A stretch of DNA of 37,899 bases from Planctomycetota bacterium (GTDB taxonomy: Bacteria; Planctomycetota; Brocadiia; SM23-32; JAKLEA01), in contig JAKLEA010000035.1 of assembly GCA_022711755.1 (NCBI GenBank), forward strand, positions 1-37,899. The letters are read 5' to 3'. Shown here piece by piece: positions 1-7,123 of the stretch. Both the position numbers and the translations under genes were made by a program. The notes under the pieces are model-generated. The model saw only the letters and a list, made by a program, of their open reading frames with translations, searched no databases and had not been told where the DNA came from. Within the stretch, counting starts at the first letter, position 1. Each line of letters starts with the position of its first letter.

Positions 1-2
1 AT

Positions 3-566
3 CCGGGGGAAGGGACGTTGACCTTGATGCCGAAATACGTGTGGTTGAACCCGCAGACGGGTCAAGATGAATACGTCACGATAGACGCCATAAAAGACCA
101 GCGAGTGATATTTATCTATGAAGATCACTTGGCGCGAGATACGGCGAACTTCCTGCAGGGGAATAGTTGTTCTCCCATTGAGTTGCCGGGGGGGTTGGTT
201 ACATCCATAACCGGTTTCGTGTGCAAAGCTGCCGCTGCACATGCATTTAATGGCACAAGTGATGAACCATGGAGAGGATGGGACGTATTTCCGAATGAAG
301 GAGCTTATCCGACAAATGGCAAGCATGCTGAGAGAGATACACAGATCACGGCACTTCAAAGAGGTGACATTGTCTCATATGGGGCGTCCACATCAGCTAC
401 TGGACATTGGGAAACATACTTAGGTAACGGAATCACATATGCAGCTGATGCTGTGGGAGGCAAGTTCCTGCGTGACGCTCCATTAGATTATCCTCGAAGA
501 AATCATGATTACGGATTGCTTTACATGAAAATATGGAAGCGACCTGTCACCCCACCCCCACAGTGA
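3..566 (+). CDS. A1: partial protein with papain-like (NlpC/P60/CHAP-type) C-terminal domain
   Basis: The reading frame is open to the left edge of the window, so the N-terminus is missing; 187 residues are visible. They align with the C-termini of the proteins at 1747-2967 and 4320-5621, starting at a shared GxGTLxL stretch. Conserved features are a DHLxxDxxNF segment, two cysteines, HAFNG, RGDIVSYG, GHWETYLG and TYAAD. A Cys at a helix start (codon 222-224), a later GD turn and a His in a strand (codon 405-407) resemble NlpC/P60 or CHAP amidases, but this is pattern recognition only. Gene B1 begins 23 bases downstream. It could be the tail of a much longer secreted protein. Gene status is certain; function is inferred. 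Confidence 0.8.
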   Translation, partial: PGEGTLTLMPKYVWLNPQTGQDEYVTIDAIKDQRVIFIYEDHLARDTANFLQGNSCSPIELPGGLVTSITGFVCKAAAAHAFNGTSDEPWRGWDVFPNEGAYPTNGKHAERDTQITALQRGDIVSYGASTSATGHWETYLGNGITYAADAVGGKFLRDAPLDYPRRNHDYGLLYMKIWKRPVTPPPQ

Positions 567-589
567 ACACTGAAGCTTGGAGCATGTTC

Positions 590-1750
590 ATGAATAAATG
601 CACAGGGCATATCACGAAGACAGTACGGTTTGTCGCCTGCAAGTCATTTTTATACATCCGTAGTGTTCTTACCATACTTTCTACTATAGCAACTTTGTGT
701 ATGGCTCAACAGGAAACGCCCCCCCCCCCAACTGAGAACCTGCTGATTGAGGATCGTTCGTCACAGAAATGGTTTTATTTGAGAATGGATGGGGAAAAGA
801 CCGAATGTAACCTGCAGGTTCCACGAGGGAATTACCTTCACATGTTGCCGGGTGGATTCTATTTCACCATGCCTGCCGCGCCCATTGATGCTGCAAACAT
901 CGCCTGTTTGAATACGTTCGGTAATTCAGGAATCGGCAATATTATTTTCAACAAACCATCCCGTTTCAGTTCTACCCGGAAAAGGCGATGGAATGCAGCC
1001 CGACTTTCGCCAAACGGACAAATGATCGCTGTTCCAGAAGACGGTTCGATATTGATCATTGAAACGATCAATGGAAAGATGAAACTTCTCCAATCTGCAA
1101 CATCAGCCAAGCAGTCAATCCCAATCAGGTTGTCTTGGAGTCCAGACTCCGAAATGATCGCGTATTACGAGCAGGACACAAGTACTCCACAGAGGCCATT
1201 CTGCATATCAATACTCAACGTAAAAGCGTCTGACGGAAACAGACGCAGATTAACCACTATGTCATCTGATGGCGCAAAGATGGGACTAGGGTCTGACATG
1301 GACGAACAAGATATACAGTGGCATCCCGCCGGAACGAGCCTGATTTTTACCGCGAACTTGTGTTTACCGAATGACGCGCAGCCAAACGATACATTTCCAA
1401 AGCTCTATCATGTTGAAATCGACGGACATAACCTTAGACGGCTAGCTAATGGCTTCTTGCCGCAACTCAATCCTGACGGCTTTCGCTTATACTACTGCGA
1501 AAGCGCTGAGTCCAGGCCAAGGGTATATAATCTTAAGAGCGACGAAGACAAACTATTACACAAAGGTATACAAGGCTATGCCATACAACCAAGCCCAAGT
1601 GGGCATTTTTTAACTGCGCCTCGTTTTAATTTCCCGGCAGAGAAGGCAAAACGCATCATTATTATGGATCCAGATGGCAAAGAGATTTCGGTAATTGACC
1701 CTGATGTAGTGTCGCTGGGAAGAATCGGCTGGATTTTAACATACTGGTGA
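590..1750 (+). CDS. B1: exported TolB/WD40-like beta-propeller protein
   Basis: The protein has 386 residues from the ATG at 590, chosen because a GGAG lies 7 bases upstream and the preceding gene stops at 566; an ATG at 584 is also possible. A hydrophobic stretch at about residues 18-38 ending in CMA-QQ looks like a signal peptide. The rest carries repeated blade motifs typical of TolB-type propellers: LSPNGQMIAV, LSWSPDSEMIAYY, IQWHPAGTSLIF, LNPDGFRLYY and PSPSGHFL. It is clearly paralogous to the proteins at 2989-4176 and 5648-6694 and always follows an A gene. Its stop overlaps the GTG proposed for A2. The role is unknown; a partner or immunity role for the A protein is inference from the repeated pairing. 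Confidence 0.85.
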   Translation: MNKCTGHITKTVRFVACKSFLYIRSVLTILSTIATLCMAQQETPPPPTENLLIEDRSSQKWFYLRMDGEKTECNLQVPRGNYLHMLPGGFYFTMPAAPIDAANIACLNTFGNSGIGNIIFNKPSRFSSTRKRRWNAARLSPNGQMIAVPEDGSILIIETINGKMKLLQSATSAKQSIPIRLSWSPDSEMIAYYEQDTSTPQRPFCISILNVKASDGNRRRLTTMSSDGAKMGLGSDMDEQDIQWHPAGTSLIFTANLCLPNDAQPNDTFPKLYHVEIDGHNLRRLANGFLPQLNPDGFRLYYCESAESRPRVYNLKSDEDKLLHKGIQGYAIQPSPSGHFLTAPRFNFPAEKAKRIIIMDPDGKEISVIDPDVVSLGRIGWILTYW

Positions 1751-2967
1751 GAAGTCCGAATCGAAAAACCGGTAATATCCGGTATGGCATATTTATTATC
1801 TGGAATACCGGTATTGGGATACCAGGGACAGTTACCTGTTTCTCGACTTTTGCGATACTGGCGTACGTCCAGCAACGCGAGCAGCCGACCGGGGCAATCA
1901 CATGGTCCGCCGAGGGCGGATCAACCGGCATATACCGGTTTGCGGATATTGACGCGCAGTATGGCGATCTATTTGCCTTGTTCGGATTCAGCGGCATCGG
2001 AGAGATACTTTCGGCGATCGGATACACGATTCCGCCAGGAGCGACTGACCTCGTTATTGCCGCGTTCAAGGAACCAGAGAAAACCGTGATCAAAGTTGCG
2101 GCGACTGTGAAAGGCGAGGAAATCACGGAAGAAATCGCGTTCTATTGCATACGACTTGAGATAACCAAGCCGAACCTGTTACGGACGGGAGCTCCGCCCG
2201 TGTATTTTGAGACGACACCCCCGTATCGGTATAACAATCAGGGCGTAACAAGCGTCTCGCCGGGGCCGTATAATCTTCCGTTTGCTCGGAATTGCGCTCC
2301 CGCTGACTTTGTTTTCAAATGGGGGCTTGCCGCCGCGCCTGATACGCCTGGGGCTGGAACGCTTCAGGATGACGTCAAAGATGATCCCAAACATGCGGCT
2401 CCCGCCAGCGCCGGAAAGGGAACTCTCAACCTGAAGCCGTTATGGAAGAAACGGGACGGAACAACGCTGGAACTGTCAGGGAGCGACTTTGTTGACGCCC
2501 GTCAGATCGTCATCTTCCAGGATCACCTTGCGAGAGACACGGCGAACTTCCAACAGGGCAGGCAATGCTCCCCCGCTATTGAGTTGGCGGATGGTGTGAT
2601 AGTCGAAGGCGCGAGTCTGGCGTGCAAAGATGCTGCATGCCACGCATATAATGGAAGTAGATCTGGTGCGCCTTGGGACAGCAGTGGATGGACGTCAATA
2701 ACATTCGAACTACCTTTCGACTACGAAATACTTTCCATTCTTAGTGGAACACTAAGTAGGGGAGACGTGATCTCTTACGGCCCACAGCCGGTGGCCACAG
2801 GACATTGGGAGACGTGTCTCGATGACGGGGGGAACACATATGCTGCTGATACCTCAAGACCCGGTGATCCAGCCAGCGGCAAGTTCTTACGAGATCAGAT
2901 TCTTGATTATCGAGACCGTCATCCGGAAATGGAACTGAATTACGTGAAATTCTGGTACCGACCTTAA
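1747..2967 (+). CDS. A2: chimeric protein, conserved block plus papain-like C-terminal domain
   Basis: The frame is open from a GTG at 1747 that overlaps the B1 stop by four bases, giving 406 residues. Residues 1-33 are encoded by repeat DNA, so the true start is uncertain. Residues 34-140 match A3 at about 80 percent and, at the start of the block, almost base for base. A Pro-rich linker follows (about 145-225), then the C-terminal domain with Cys293, His299 in HAYNG, RGD at 338-340, GHWET with His353, and TYAAD at 364-368. No convincing signal peptide is visible. A conserved block plus a more divergent C-terminus, followed by a B gene, resembles a displaced toxin C-terminal cassette; a truncated surface protein is the alternative. 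Confidence 0.75.
   Translation: MRSPNRKTGNIRYGIFIIWNTGIGIPGTVTCFSTFAILAYVQQREQPTGAITWSAEGGSTGIYRFADIDAQYGDLFALFGFSGIGEILSAIGYTIPPGATDLVIAAFKEPEKTVIKVAATVKGEEITEEIAFYCIRLEITKPNLLRTGAPPVYFETTPPYRYNNQGVTSVSPGPYNLPFARNCAPADFVFKWGLAAAPDTPGAGTLQDDVKDDPKHAAPASAGKGTLNLKPLWKKRDGTTLELSGSDFVDARQIVIFQDHLARDTANFQQGRQCSPAIELADGVIVEGASLACKDAACHAYNGSRSGAPWDSSGWTSITFELPFDYEILSILSGTLSRGDVISYGPQPVATGHWETCLDDGGNTYAADTSRPGDPASGKFLRDQILDYRDRHPEMELNYVKFWYRP
1751..1843 (+). repeat. Repeat-derived junction replacing the 5' end of A2
   Basis: This 93-base stretch between the B1 stop and the A2/A3 homology block contains the 12-base palindrome AATACCGGTATT (1804-1815), a GGTATGGCATA motif of the dispersed family described at 4196, and, at about 1818-1842, an inverted fragment matching the right end of the 0.3-kb repeat at 12510-12827 and 13887-14198 (GGATACCAGGGACAG, then ACC and GTTTC). 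It is translated in the A2 frame but bears no relation to the A3 N-terminus. Confidence 0.55.
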
Positions 2968-2988
2968 TGGTCAACAAGGATAACTCAA

Positions 2989-4176
2989 ATGCTTGGACTC
3001 GAGAATGGCAAGAACAGCTTAAGATCATTCGAACTGGCAACAATAGTCCTTATGGGCTTGGCCTGTCTTTCGGGCCTGTTCATGTTAGATCCCGGACACT
3101 TGCTGTATTCTGATGTGGCCGAGGCGGAAGCCGGCGATTCCACGGAATGCGTGGTCGTCTGGGATCAAGGGAGGAAGGGGTGGCTGATTGTGAATCTGCA
3201 AGGGGAAGTAGATCCCGTCGCTCCTCCACTGGACTATTGCGGCATTCGCGACGTTGCGCCGCGCGGCGGCTTCTTCGGTGTTGAACAAATCTCTACACGT
3301 CAGGATACAGGCAAGGAGACTACGGTCATCTACGGCTCTTTGCCCGGCGAAAGGTTCACGCGTACGCTCCCTTTCCCATCAATGTACTGCATGCTGGCGA
3401 AGATCTCGCCGGACGGAAGGCGACTTGCCGTGCCTACCCGGAATCAACTACACGTGGTTGACTTGTATTCGGGCAAGACCGTCTCGTTGACCGGCGAGAA
3501 ATTCGACCGGGACACCTCAATTTTCGAGCCGAGCTGGGACCAAAAGGGAGAGCGCATCGCATTCTATGAATGTCAGCCGAAGGACATTTACAGCTATGCC
3601 CTTTGGATTGTTGACGCGTCGTCCGGAGCGGCGAAGCAGTTGACCGAGCGGTCAATCAACGGTTCCTGCTTCGGCATTGGCGTCGAACTCGAAGATCAGA
3701 AACCGTCGTGGGATCCGTCGGGGGGAGTGTTGTATTTCACTGCGAATTTCATCAAACAACCCGAGCCTGACGACAAAGGCGTCAACACGGGGAAGCGCCC
3801 GGACAACCGACCAAGGATATACAGGGTGTCGGCAGACGGCACTGACCTTCGCGAAATTGCGGTCGCGTTTTCACCTGCCTTGAGTGATGACGGCAATTAT
3901 CTATACGTCGCGCCATGTGGAGAACGCGGTCTGGGCAAGATAGACATCAAGACAGGTAAGATGGTCTCTCTCGTTGATGATTTCGGCACCAATCTTCGGC
4001 GGGCGGGTGTGCCGCGTCTCAGTGTCAGCGGAGACTACATCTGCCAAATATTCAGAGAGCCTTCCACTTTCGTTCAGTCAAAGCTTGTGATCGCGGACAA
4101 TATGGGAAGAGCGATCAAGGTACTAGACGTCGGCGAGGGGAAGCTTGATAGGGTTTTCTGGTTCCGCAAGTCGTAA
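2989..4176 (+). CDS. B2: exported TolB/WD40-like beta-propeller protein
   Basis: The protein has 395 residues. AAGGA lies 8 bases before the ATG. A hydrophobic segment at about residues 17-35 is a signal peptide or membrane anchor. Blade motifs follow: ISPDGRRLAV, PSWDQKGERIAFYE, PSWDPSGGVLYFTANF, LSDDGNYLYV and LSVSGDYICQ. It is the clearest match to B1, for instance in the paired IAYYE/IAFYE and LIFTAN/LYFTAN positions, with divergence outside the blades. It starts 21 bases after A2, consistent with co-transcription. Function is unknown. TolB itself works in the periplasm with Pal, but nothing here points to a Tol system. Confidence 0.87.
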   Translation: MLGLENGKNSLRSFELATIVLMGLACLSGLFMLDPGHLLYSDVAEAEAGDSTECVVVWDQGRKGWLIVNLQGEVDPVAPPLDYCGIRDVAPRGGFFGVEQISTRQDTGKETTVIYGSLPGERFTRTLPFPSMYCMLAKISPDGRRLAVPTRNQLHVVDLYSGKTVSLTGEKFDRDTSIFEPSWDQKGERIAFYECQPKDIYSYALWIVDASSGAAKQLTERSINGSCFGIGVELEDQKPSWDPSGGVLYFTANFIKQPEPDDKGVNTGKRPDNRPRIYRVSADGTDLREIAVAFSPALSDDGNYLYVAPCGERGLGKIDIKTGKMVSLVDDFGTNLRRAGVPRLSVSGDYICQIFREPSTFVQSKLVIADNMGRAIKVLDVGEGKLDRVFWFRKS

Positions 4177-4195
4177 CGCAACGCCTTGATGCCAT

Positions 4196-4353
4196 GGGAA
4201 AACCGGGATGTCATACCATTTTTCTGACGCCGGTTCCCGTGCGGGTCACTCTCAGCAGCATGCCTCGCACAGCAGGAACCCACATCTCAGCCGAAGAGGA
4301 AAACCGCAGAAAGAATACAATGGTGGAAAATAGTATGCCATCACGGTTTTCCC
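4196..4353. repeat. Inverted repeat pair around the A3 start (dispersed GGATGGCATACT family)
   Basis: The 29-base arms at 4196-4224 and 4325-4353 are inverted copies matching at 25 of 29 positions (consensus core AAACCGKGATGKCATACYAT). They bracket 100 bases and overlap the A3 start codon. Related copies occur at 6804-6829 and, more loosely, at 1775-1795, 22508-22518 and 22766-22776. The left arm lies just after the B2 stop. This is a repeat family with no recognised name; it may be a small non-autonomous element. Confidence 0.65.
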
Positions 4354-5621
4354 AGAGCGCGAATTTGACAGCCGTGCTGAATGATATAAACGCCGGCCAG
4401 GGATTCAGTTTCGGCTCGCTCCATGCGGTCGGGGCGATGAAGATTGACACGGACGAGAAGGGCAACGCGGTCATGGCCATCCGGGATCGCTGTCGGAGAG
4501 AGAACGATCAGGTCGTCGCCCCGACTTTTGCGATACTGGCATACATCCAGCAACGCGAGCAGCCGACCGGGGCAATCACATGGTCCGCTGAGGGCGGATC
4601 AACCGGCATATACCGGTTTGCGGACATTGACGCGCAGTATGGCGATGTGTTTGCCTGGTTCGGCATTAGCGGCATCGGAGAGATACTTTCGGCGATAGGA
4701 TTCACCATTCCGCCCGGAGCGGCGGACATGGCGATTGCCGCGTTCAGAGAGCCAAAGAAGACCGTGATCAAAGTCGAGTCGTCTGTGAAAGGAGAGAAGC
4801 TCACGGAGGAGATCACGGTTTATTGTCTAAACGTACGAATTGTGAGGCCAAGAGGAACACCTGGGCTACTGAATGATCCGCCTGAGTGGTTGGCTAGTTG
4901 TGCTTGCTTCTCATTTCAGTCGACAACCAGTAGAGTACCTCAGCCGCGACTTGCATATATAGAAGGTATTATTGAGCCTTCACCACCTTTTGGCTATTCA
5001 TGGGAAGCTGATAAAGAATTACTGCTCAATACCGACAGTTCATTGCCGATTTTCTTGCCTGAATTACCAATTAATGCGACCATATCGCTCTTTCCGACGT
5101 ACAAAGAGAACATTCTGACGAACGCAATTTTTTCCGATCACAAGTCAATTTACGTATATGCCGATCATTTAGGAGTTGACTATGATAACTTTCAAACCGG
5201 GATCAGTTGTGGCAAAGATGGCATTGATCCATGGGTATTTGAAAGATATGGCGTAAGAATTGAAATGCCAACAGCATGGAATTGTTTTGGTTCAGTGAGA
5301 CATGCATATAACGGTTCTGGAGGCGGTAAAGACGACTTTCTCTCAAATCCGATGAAGTCTTGGCCGACATCGGCCCAGCGTACTCCACGCAGGGGAGATG
5401 TCACCCATTATTACATGATATTGCCAAATGGCCTTAAAAATGGGCTTCATGCTCAAACATTTATTGATCAAAATAAAACATATGCAGCAAATAACGAACC
5501 GCCAATTGATTTGTTGCTTCAGACATGGAAATGGGCGATTTCCCAATCAGGCGATTGGCATAAAAGCCTGCTTGATCCGACAATACCGATTGTGCAATAT
5601 GAGATATTATATAAGCCATGA
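4320..5621 (+). CDS. A3: conserved block plus papain-like C-terminal domain
   Basis: From the ATG at 4320 the protein has 433 residues. The frame stays open to an ATG at 4194, and an ATG at 4335 has a better-spaced GGTGGA, so the start is uncertain and lies in repeat DNA. Residues of the FAILAYIQQREQ block and the following 100 amino acids match A2 closely. The C-terminal domain has diverged but keeps DHLxxDxxNF, Cys322, His328 in HAYNG, RGD at 358-360, a His at 377 (LHAQTF replaces GHWETYL) and TYAAN at 387-391. The retained Cys and two His argue that these residues matter. No signal peptide is visible. It overlaps the possible upstream start of B3 by four bases (ATGA), suggesting translational coupling. 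Confidence 0.78.
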   Translation: MVENSMPSRFSQSANLTAVLNDINAGQGFSFGSLHAVGAMKIDTDEKGNAVMAIRDRCRRENDQVVAPTFAILAYIQQREQPTGAITWSAEGGSTGIYRFADIDAQYGDVFAWFGISGIGEILSAIGFTIPPGAADMAIAAFREPKKTVIKVESSVKGEKLTEEITVYCLNVRIVRPRGTPGLLNDPPEWLASCACFSFQSTTSRVPQPRLAYIEGIIEPSPPFGYSWEADKELLLNTDSSLPIFLPELPINATISLFPTYKENILTNAIFSDHKSIYVYADHLGVDYDNFQTGISCGKDGIDPWVFERYGVRIEMPTAWNCFGSVRHAYNGSGGGKDDFLSNPMKSWPTSAQRTPRRGDVTHYYMILPNGLKNGLHAQTFIDQNKTYAANNEPPIDLLLQTWKWAISQSGDWHKSLLDPTIPIVQYEILYKP

Positions 5622-5647
5622 CTACAAGTAGAAAGGTAGGATTGGAC

Positions 5648-6694
5648 ATGCGCTTGACTTGGGAGAAATGTTTGTCATGCATCATGTGTTGGCGCATGAA
5701 TATAATCCTATTAGTCATCATGCAGGGAGCCATGCCTGCCACCGGCGGGGATGTCATGTTTGCGCTTGACGATGGCCAATTATGGCTCATCGGCTTGGAG
5801 GCCGATGATTGTAAAAAAATTGCACTGTCAACTTTGGATGGGAAACCGGAATACTTATGCGTCTCTTCTGCCGCAAAGGTAACGTGGTTTAGTGAAACGA
5901 TGTTTGTGTATGACCTTCCACAAATAGCATACCAAAGATGGGATCGCAGCACTTCACGCATTGCATTGTTAAACGGCACAGCATCGAGGATGCCACGCAC
6001 AGAGTATGGATTCCGAATTTCACCATCGGCAGATTCATTGCTTGCATATGGTGTCACAGACATGAATCAAAGAATTATAAAACTCGTGATTGAGAACACA
6101 AGTAATGGTCAGGTATTCGAGCCTATTAGCGGCGAACATGATATGCGCGGATTTTCATGGTCACCTGATGGTTCTCAGTTGGCATATTACGGTGTTAGAC
6201 GAGCACCCAACGCTAAGGACTTGCGCGGCGAATTAGCTGTCATTTCCATTAAAGATTGGACGGTAAGGTGGGTAGAACAGTTGTTTGATGTAAACGCGCT
6301 GGCTGCTCACTCATCAATACCTGTCTATTGGTCATCTGACGGATGCAGGATATATCTTATGCAAGCAAAGCCTACAGGATATTCAATAACATGGATTGAA
6401 CCGTTTGGGAAAAACTGTCATAGTCATGAAATGGATCTGTCAAATCATAATGAAACCACCATTAGGTATACCGAAAGGGCCGGATATATCCATGAAGAAC
6501 GTGATAATAGACGAAAGGTTTACGAGAGAACAGGAGAATTCGCATGGAATGTTTCTCCCAGCGGCAAATGGCAGATTATACATAAAAGTGAAGGGACATT
6601 TTGTCGAAATGCCGATACAGGAAATGAATCAAAGTTGTCAACTGATGCCCAATTGAAATGGCAATGGAGTATTTCTTCTGTTACTAAGAAATAG
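5648..6694 (+). CDS. B3: exported TolB/WD40-like beta-propeller protein
   Basis: The ATG at 5648 is preferred because AGGTAGGA lies 6 bases upstream; an in-frame ATG at 5618 overlaps the A3 stop. The protein has 348 residues. Hydrophobic residues at about 18-25 following MCWRMN suggest a weak signal sequence. Blades include ISPSADSLLAY, FSWSPDGSQLAYYG, VYWSSDGCRIYLM and NVSPSGKWQIIH. It is the most divergent B paralogue, just as A3 is the most divergent C-terminal domain. That parallel drift would fit paired co-evolution but is only an impression from three pairs. Its TAG stop falls inside the conserved end of an insertion-element remnant. Confidence 0.83.
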   Translation: MRLTWEKCLSCIMCWRMNIILLVIMQGAMPATGGDVMFALDDGQLWLIGLEADDCKKIALSTLDGKPEYLCVSSAAKVTWFSETMFVYDLPQIAYQRWDRSTSRIALLNGTASRMPRTEYGFRISPSADSLLAYGVTDMNQRIIKLVIENTSNGQVFEPISGEHDMRGFSWSPDGSQLAYYGVRRAPNAKDLRGELAVISIKDWTVRWVEQLFDVNALAAHSSIPVYWSSDGCRIYLMQAKPTGYSITWIEPFGKNCHSHEMDLSNHNETTIRYTERAGYIHEERDNRRKVYERTGEFAWNVSPSGKWQIIHKSEGTFCRNADTGNESKLSTDAQLKWQWSISSVTKK

Positions 6695-6719
6695 TGACGT
6701 TGGGGCCGTTGAAGAAAGG
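6690..6719 (+). repeat. Solo terminal repeat of the IS1182-derived element
   Basis: The stretch beginning AATAG-TGACGTTGGGGC and ending GTTGAAGAAAGG matches the 30-base terminal inverted repeats of the element at 28937-29370 with a few differences. No opposite end was found nearby. The B3 stop codon TAG is part of this end. Confidence 0.65.
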
Positions 6720-6780
6720 GGTTAGTCCGGCGGGAGTTTGCAAGTCTGGCGTGCGTCAGGCCGCCGCGGACGAAGTCAGT

Positions 6781-6854
6781 AATAGGGGACGTTACCACAT
6801 TTAGAAACCGGGATGGCATACTGTTTTCCACATCCGGCGAAAATGTGGGAACGT
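6781..6854. repeat. Palindromic element with ACGTTACCACATTT arms
   Basis: Arms at 6789-6802 and 6841-6854 are inverted and match at 13 of 14 positions, enclosing a 38-base centre that carries a copy of the GGGATGGCATACTGTTTTCC motif (6804-6829). The left edge AATAGGGGACGTT resembles the terminus of the element at 28937. The shape resembles REP-like elements handled by Y1 (RAYT) transposases, but no such gene is in the window. With the solo repeat at 6690 it makes up most of the non-coding 6695-7123 stretch. Confidence 0.6.
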
Positions 6855-6985
6855 GAACGATGCGCCCGAACGTCGAGCTTGCGGACACGGGGCCGTGAAA
6901 GCCATTCGGTCTGGTTGTCGTGACACGTCGCCGTTGACGGCAATCCTGAGGCGCTCTGGGAGGGCTTCAGCCGGCGTTCATGCTC

Positions 6986-7014
6986 TTCACGCAGACGGCG
7001 GGAAGTGTTATCAT
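6986..7014 (+). promoter_or_regulatory. Possible sigma70-type promoter for the Gfo/Idh/MocA gene
   Basis: TTCACG (6986-6991) and TATCAT (7009-7014) are separated by 17 bases, about 110 bases before the ATG at 7124. It is only a consensus match. Confidence 0.3.
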
Positions 7015-7069
7015 TGGAAAGACAGATGGGAAACCGACAGCGGGCGTTCGCAGGCATACATTGTCAGGC

Positions 7070-7108
7070 GCGGGCGCACAGAGCGGGCGCACAGAGCGGG
7101 CGCATAGA
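7070..7108 (+). repeat. Three tandem 13-base repeats
   Basis: GCGGGCGCACAGA occurs at 7070-7082 and 7083-7095, with a one-base variant at 7096-7108. The third unit runs into the ribosome-binding site (AAAGGA) of the following gene, so copy number could alter the 5' leader. Confidence 0.85.
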
Positions 7109-7123
7109 AAAGGACTACACACA

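Noticed and set aside
7070..7108. CRISPR-like repeat
   Set aside because: The three 13-base units are directly adjacent with no spacers, and no cas genes are present.
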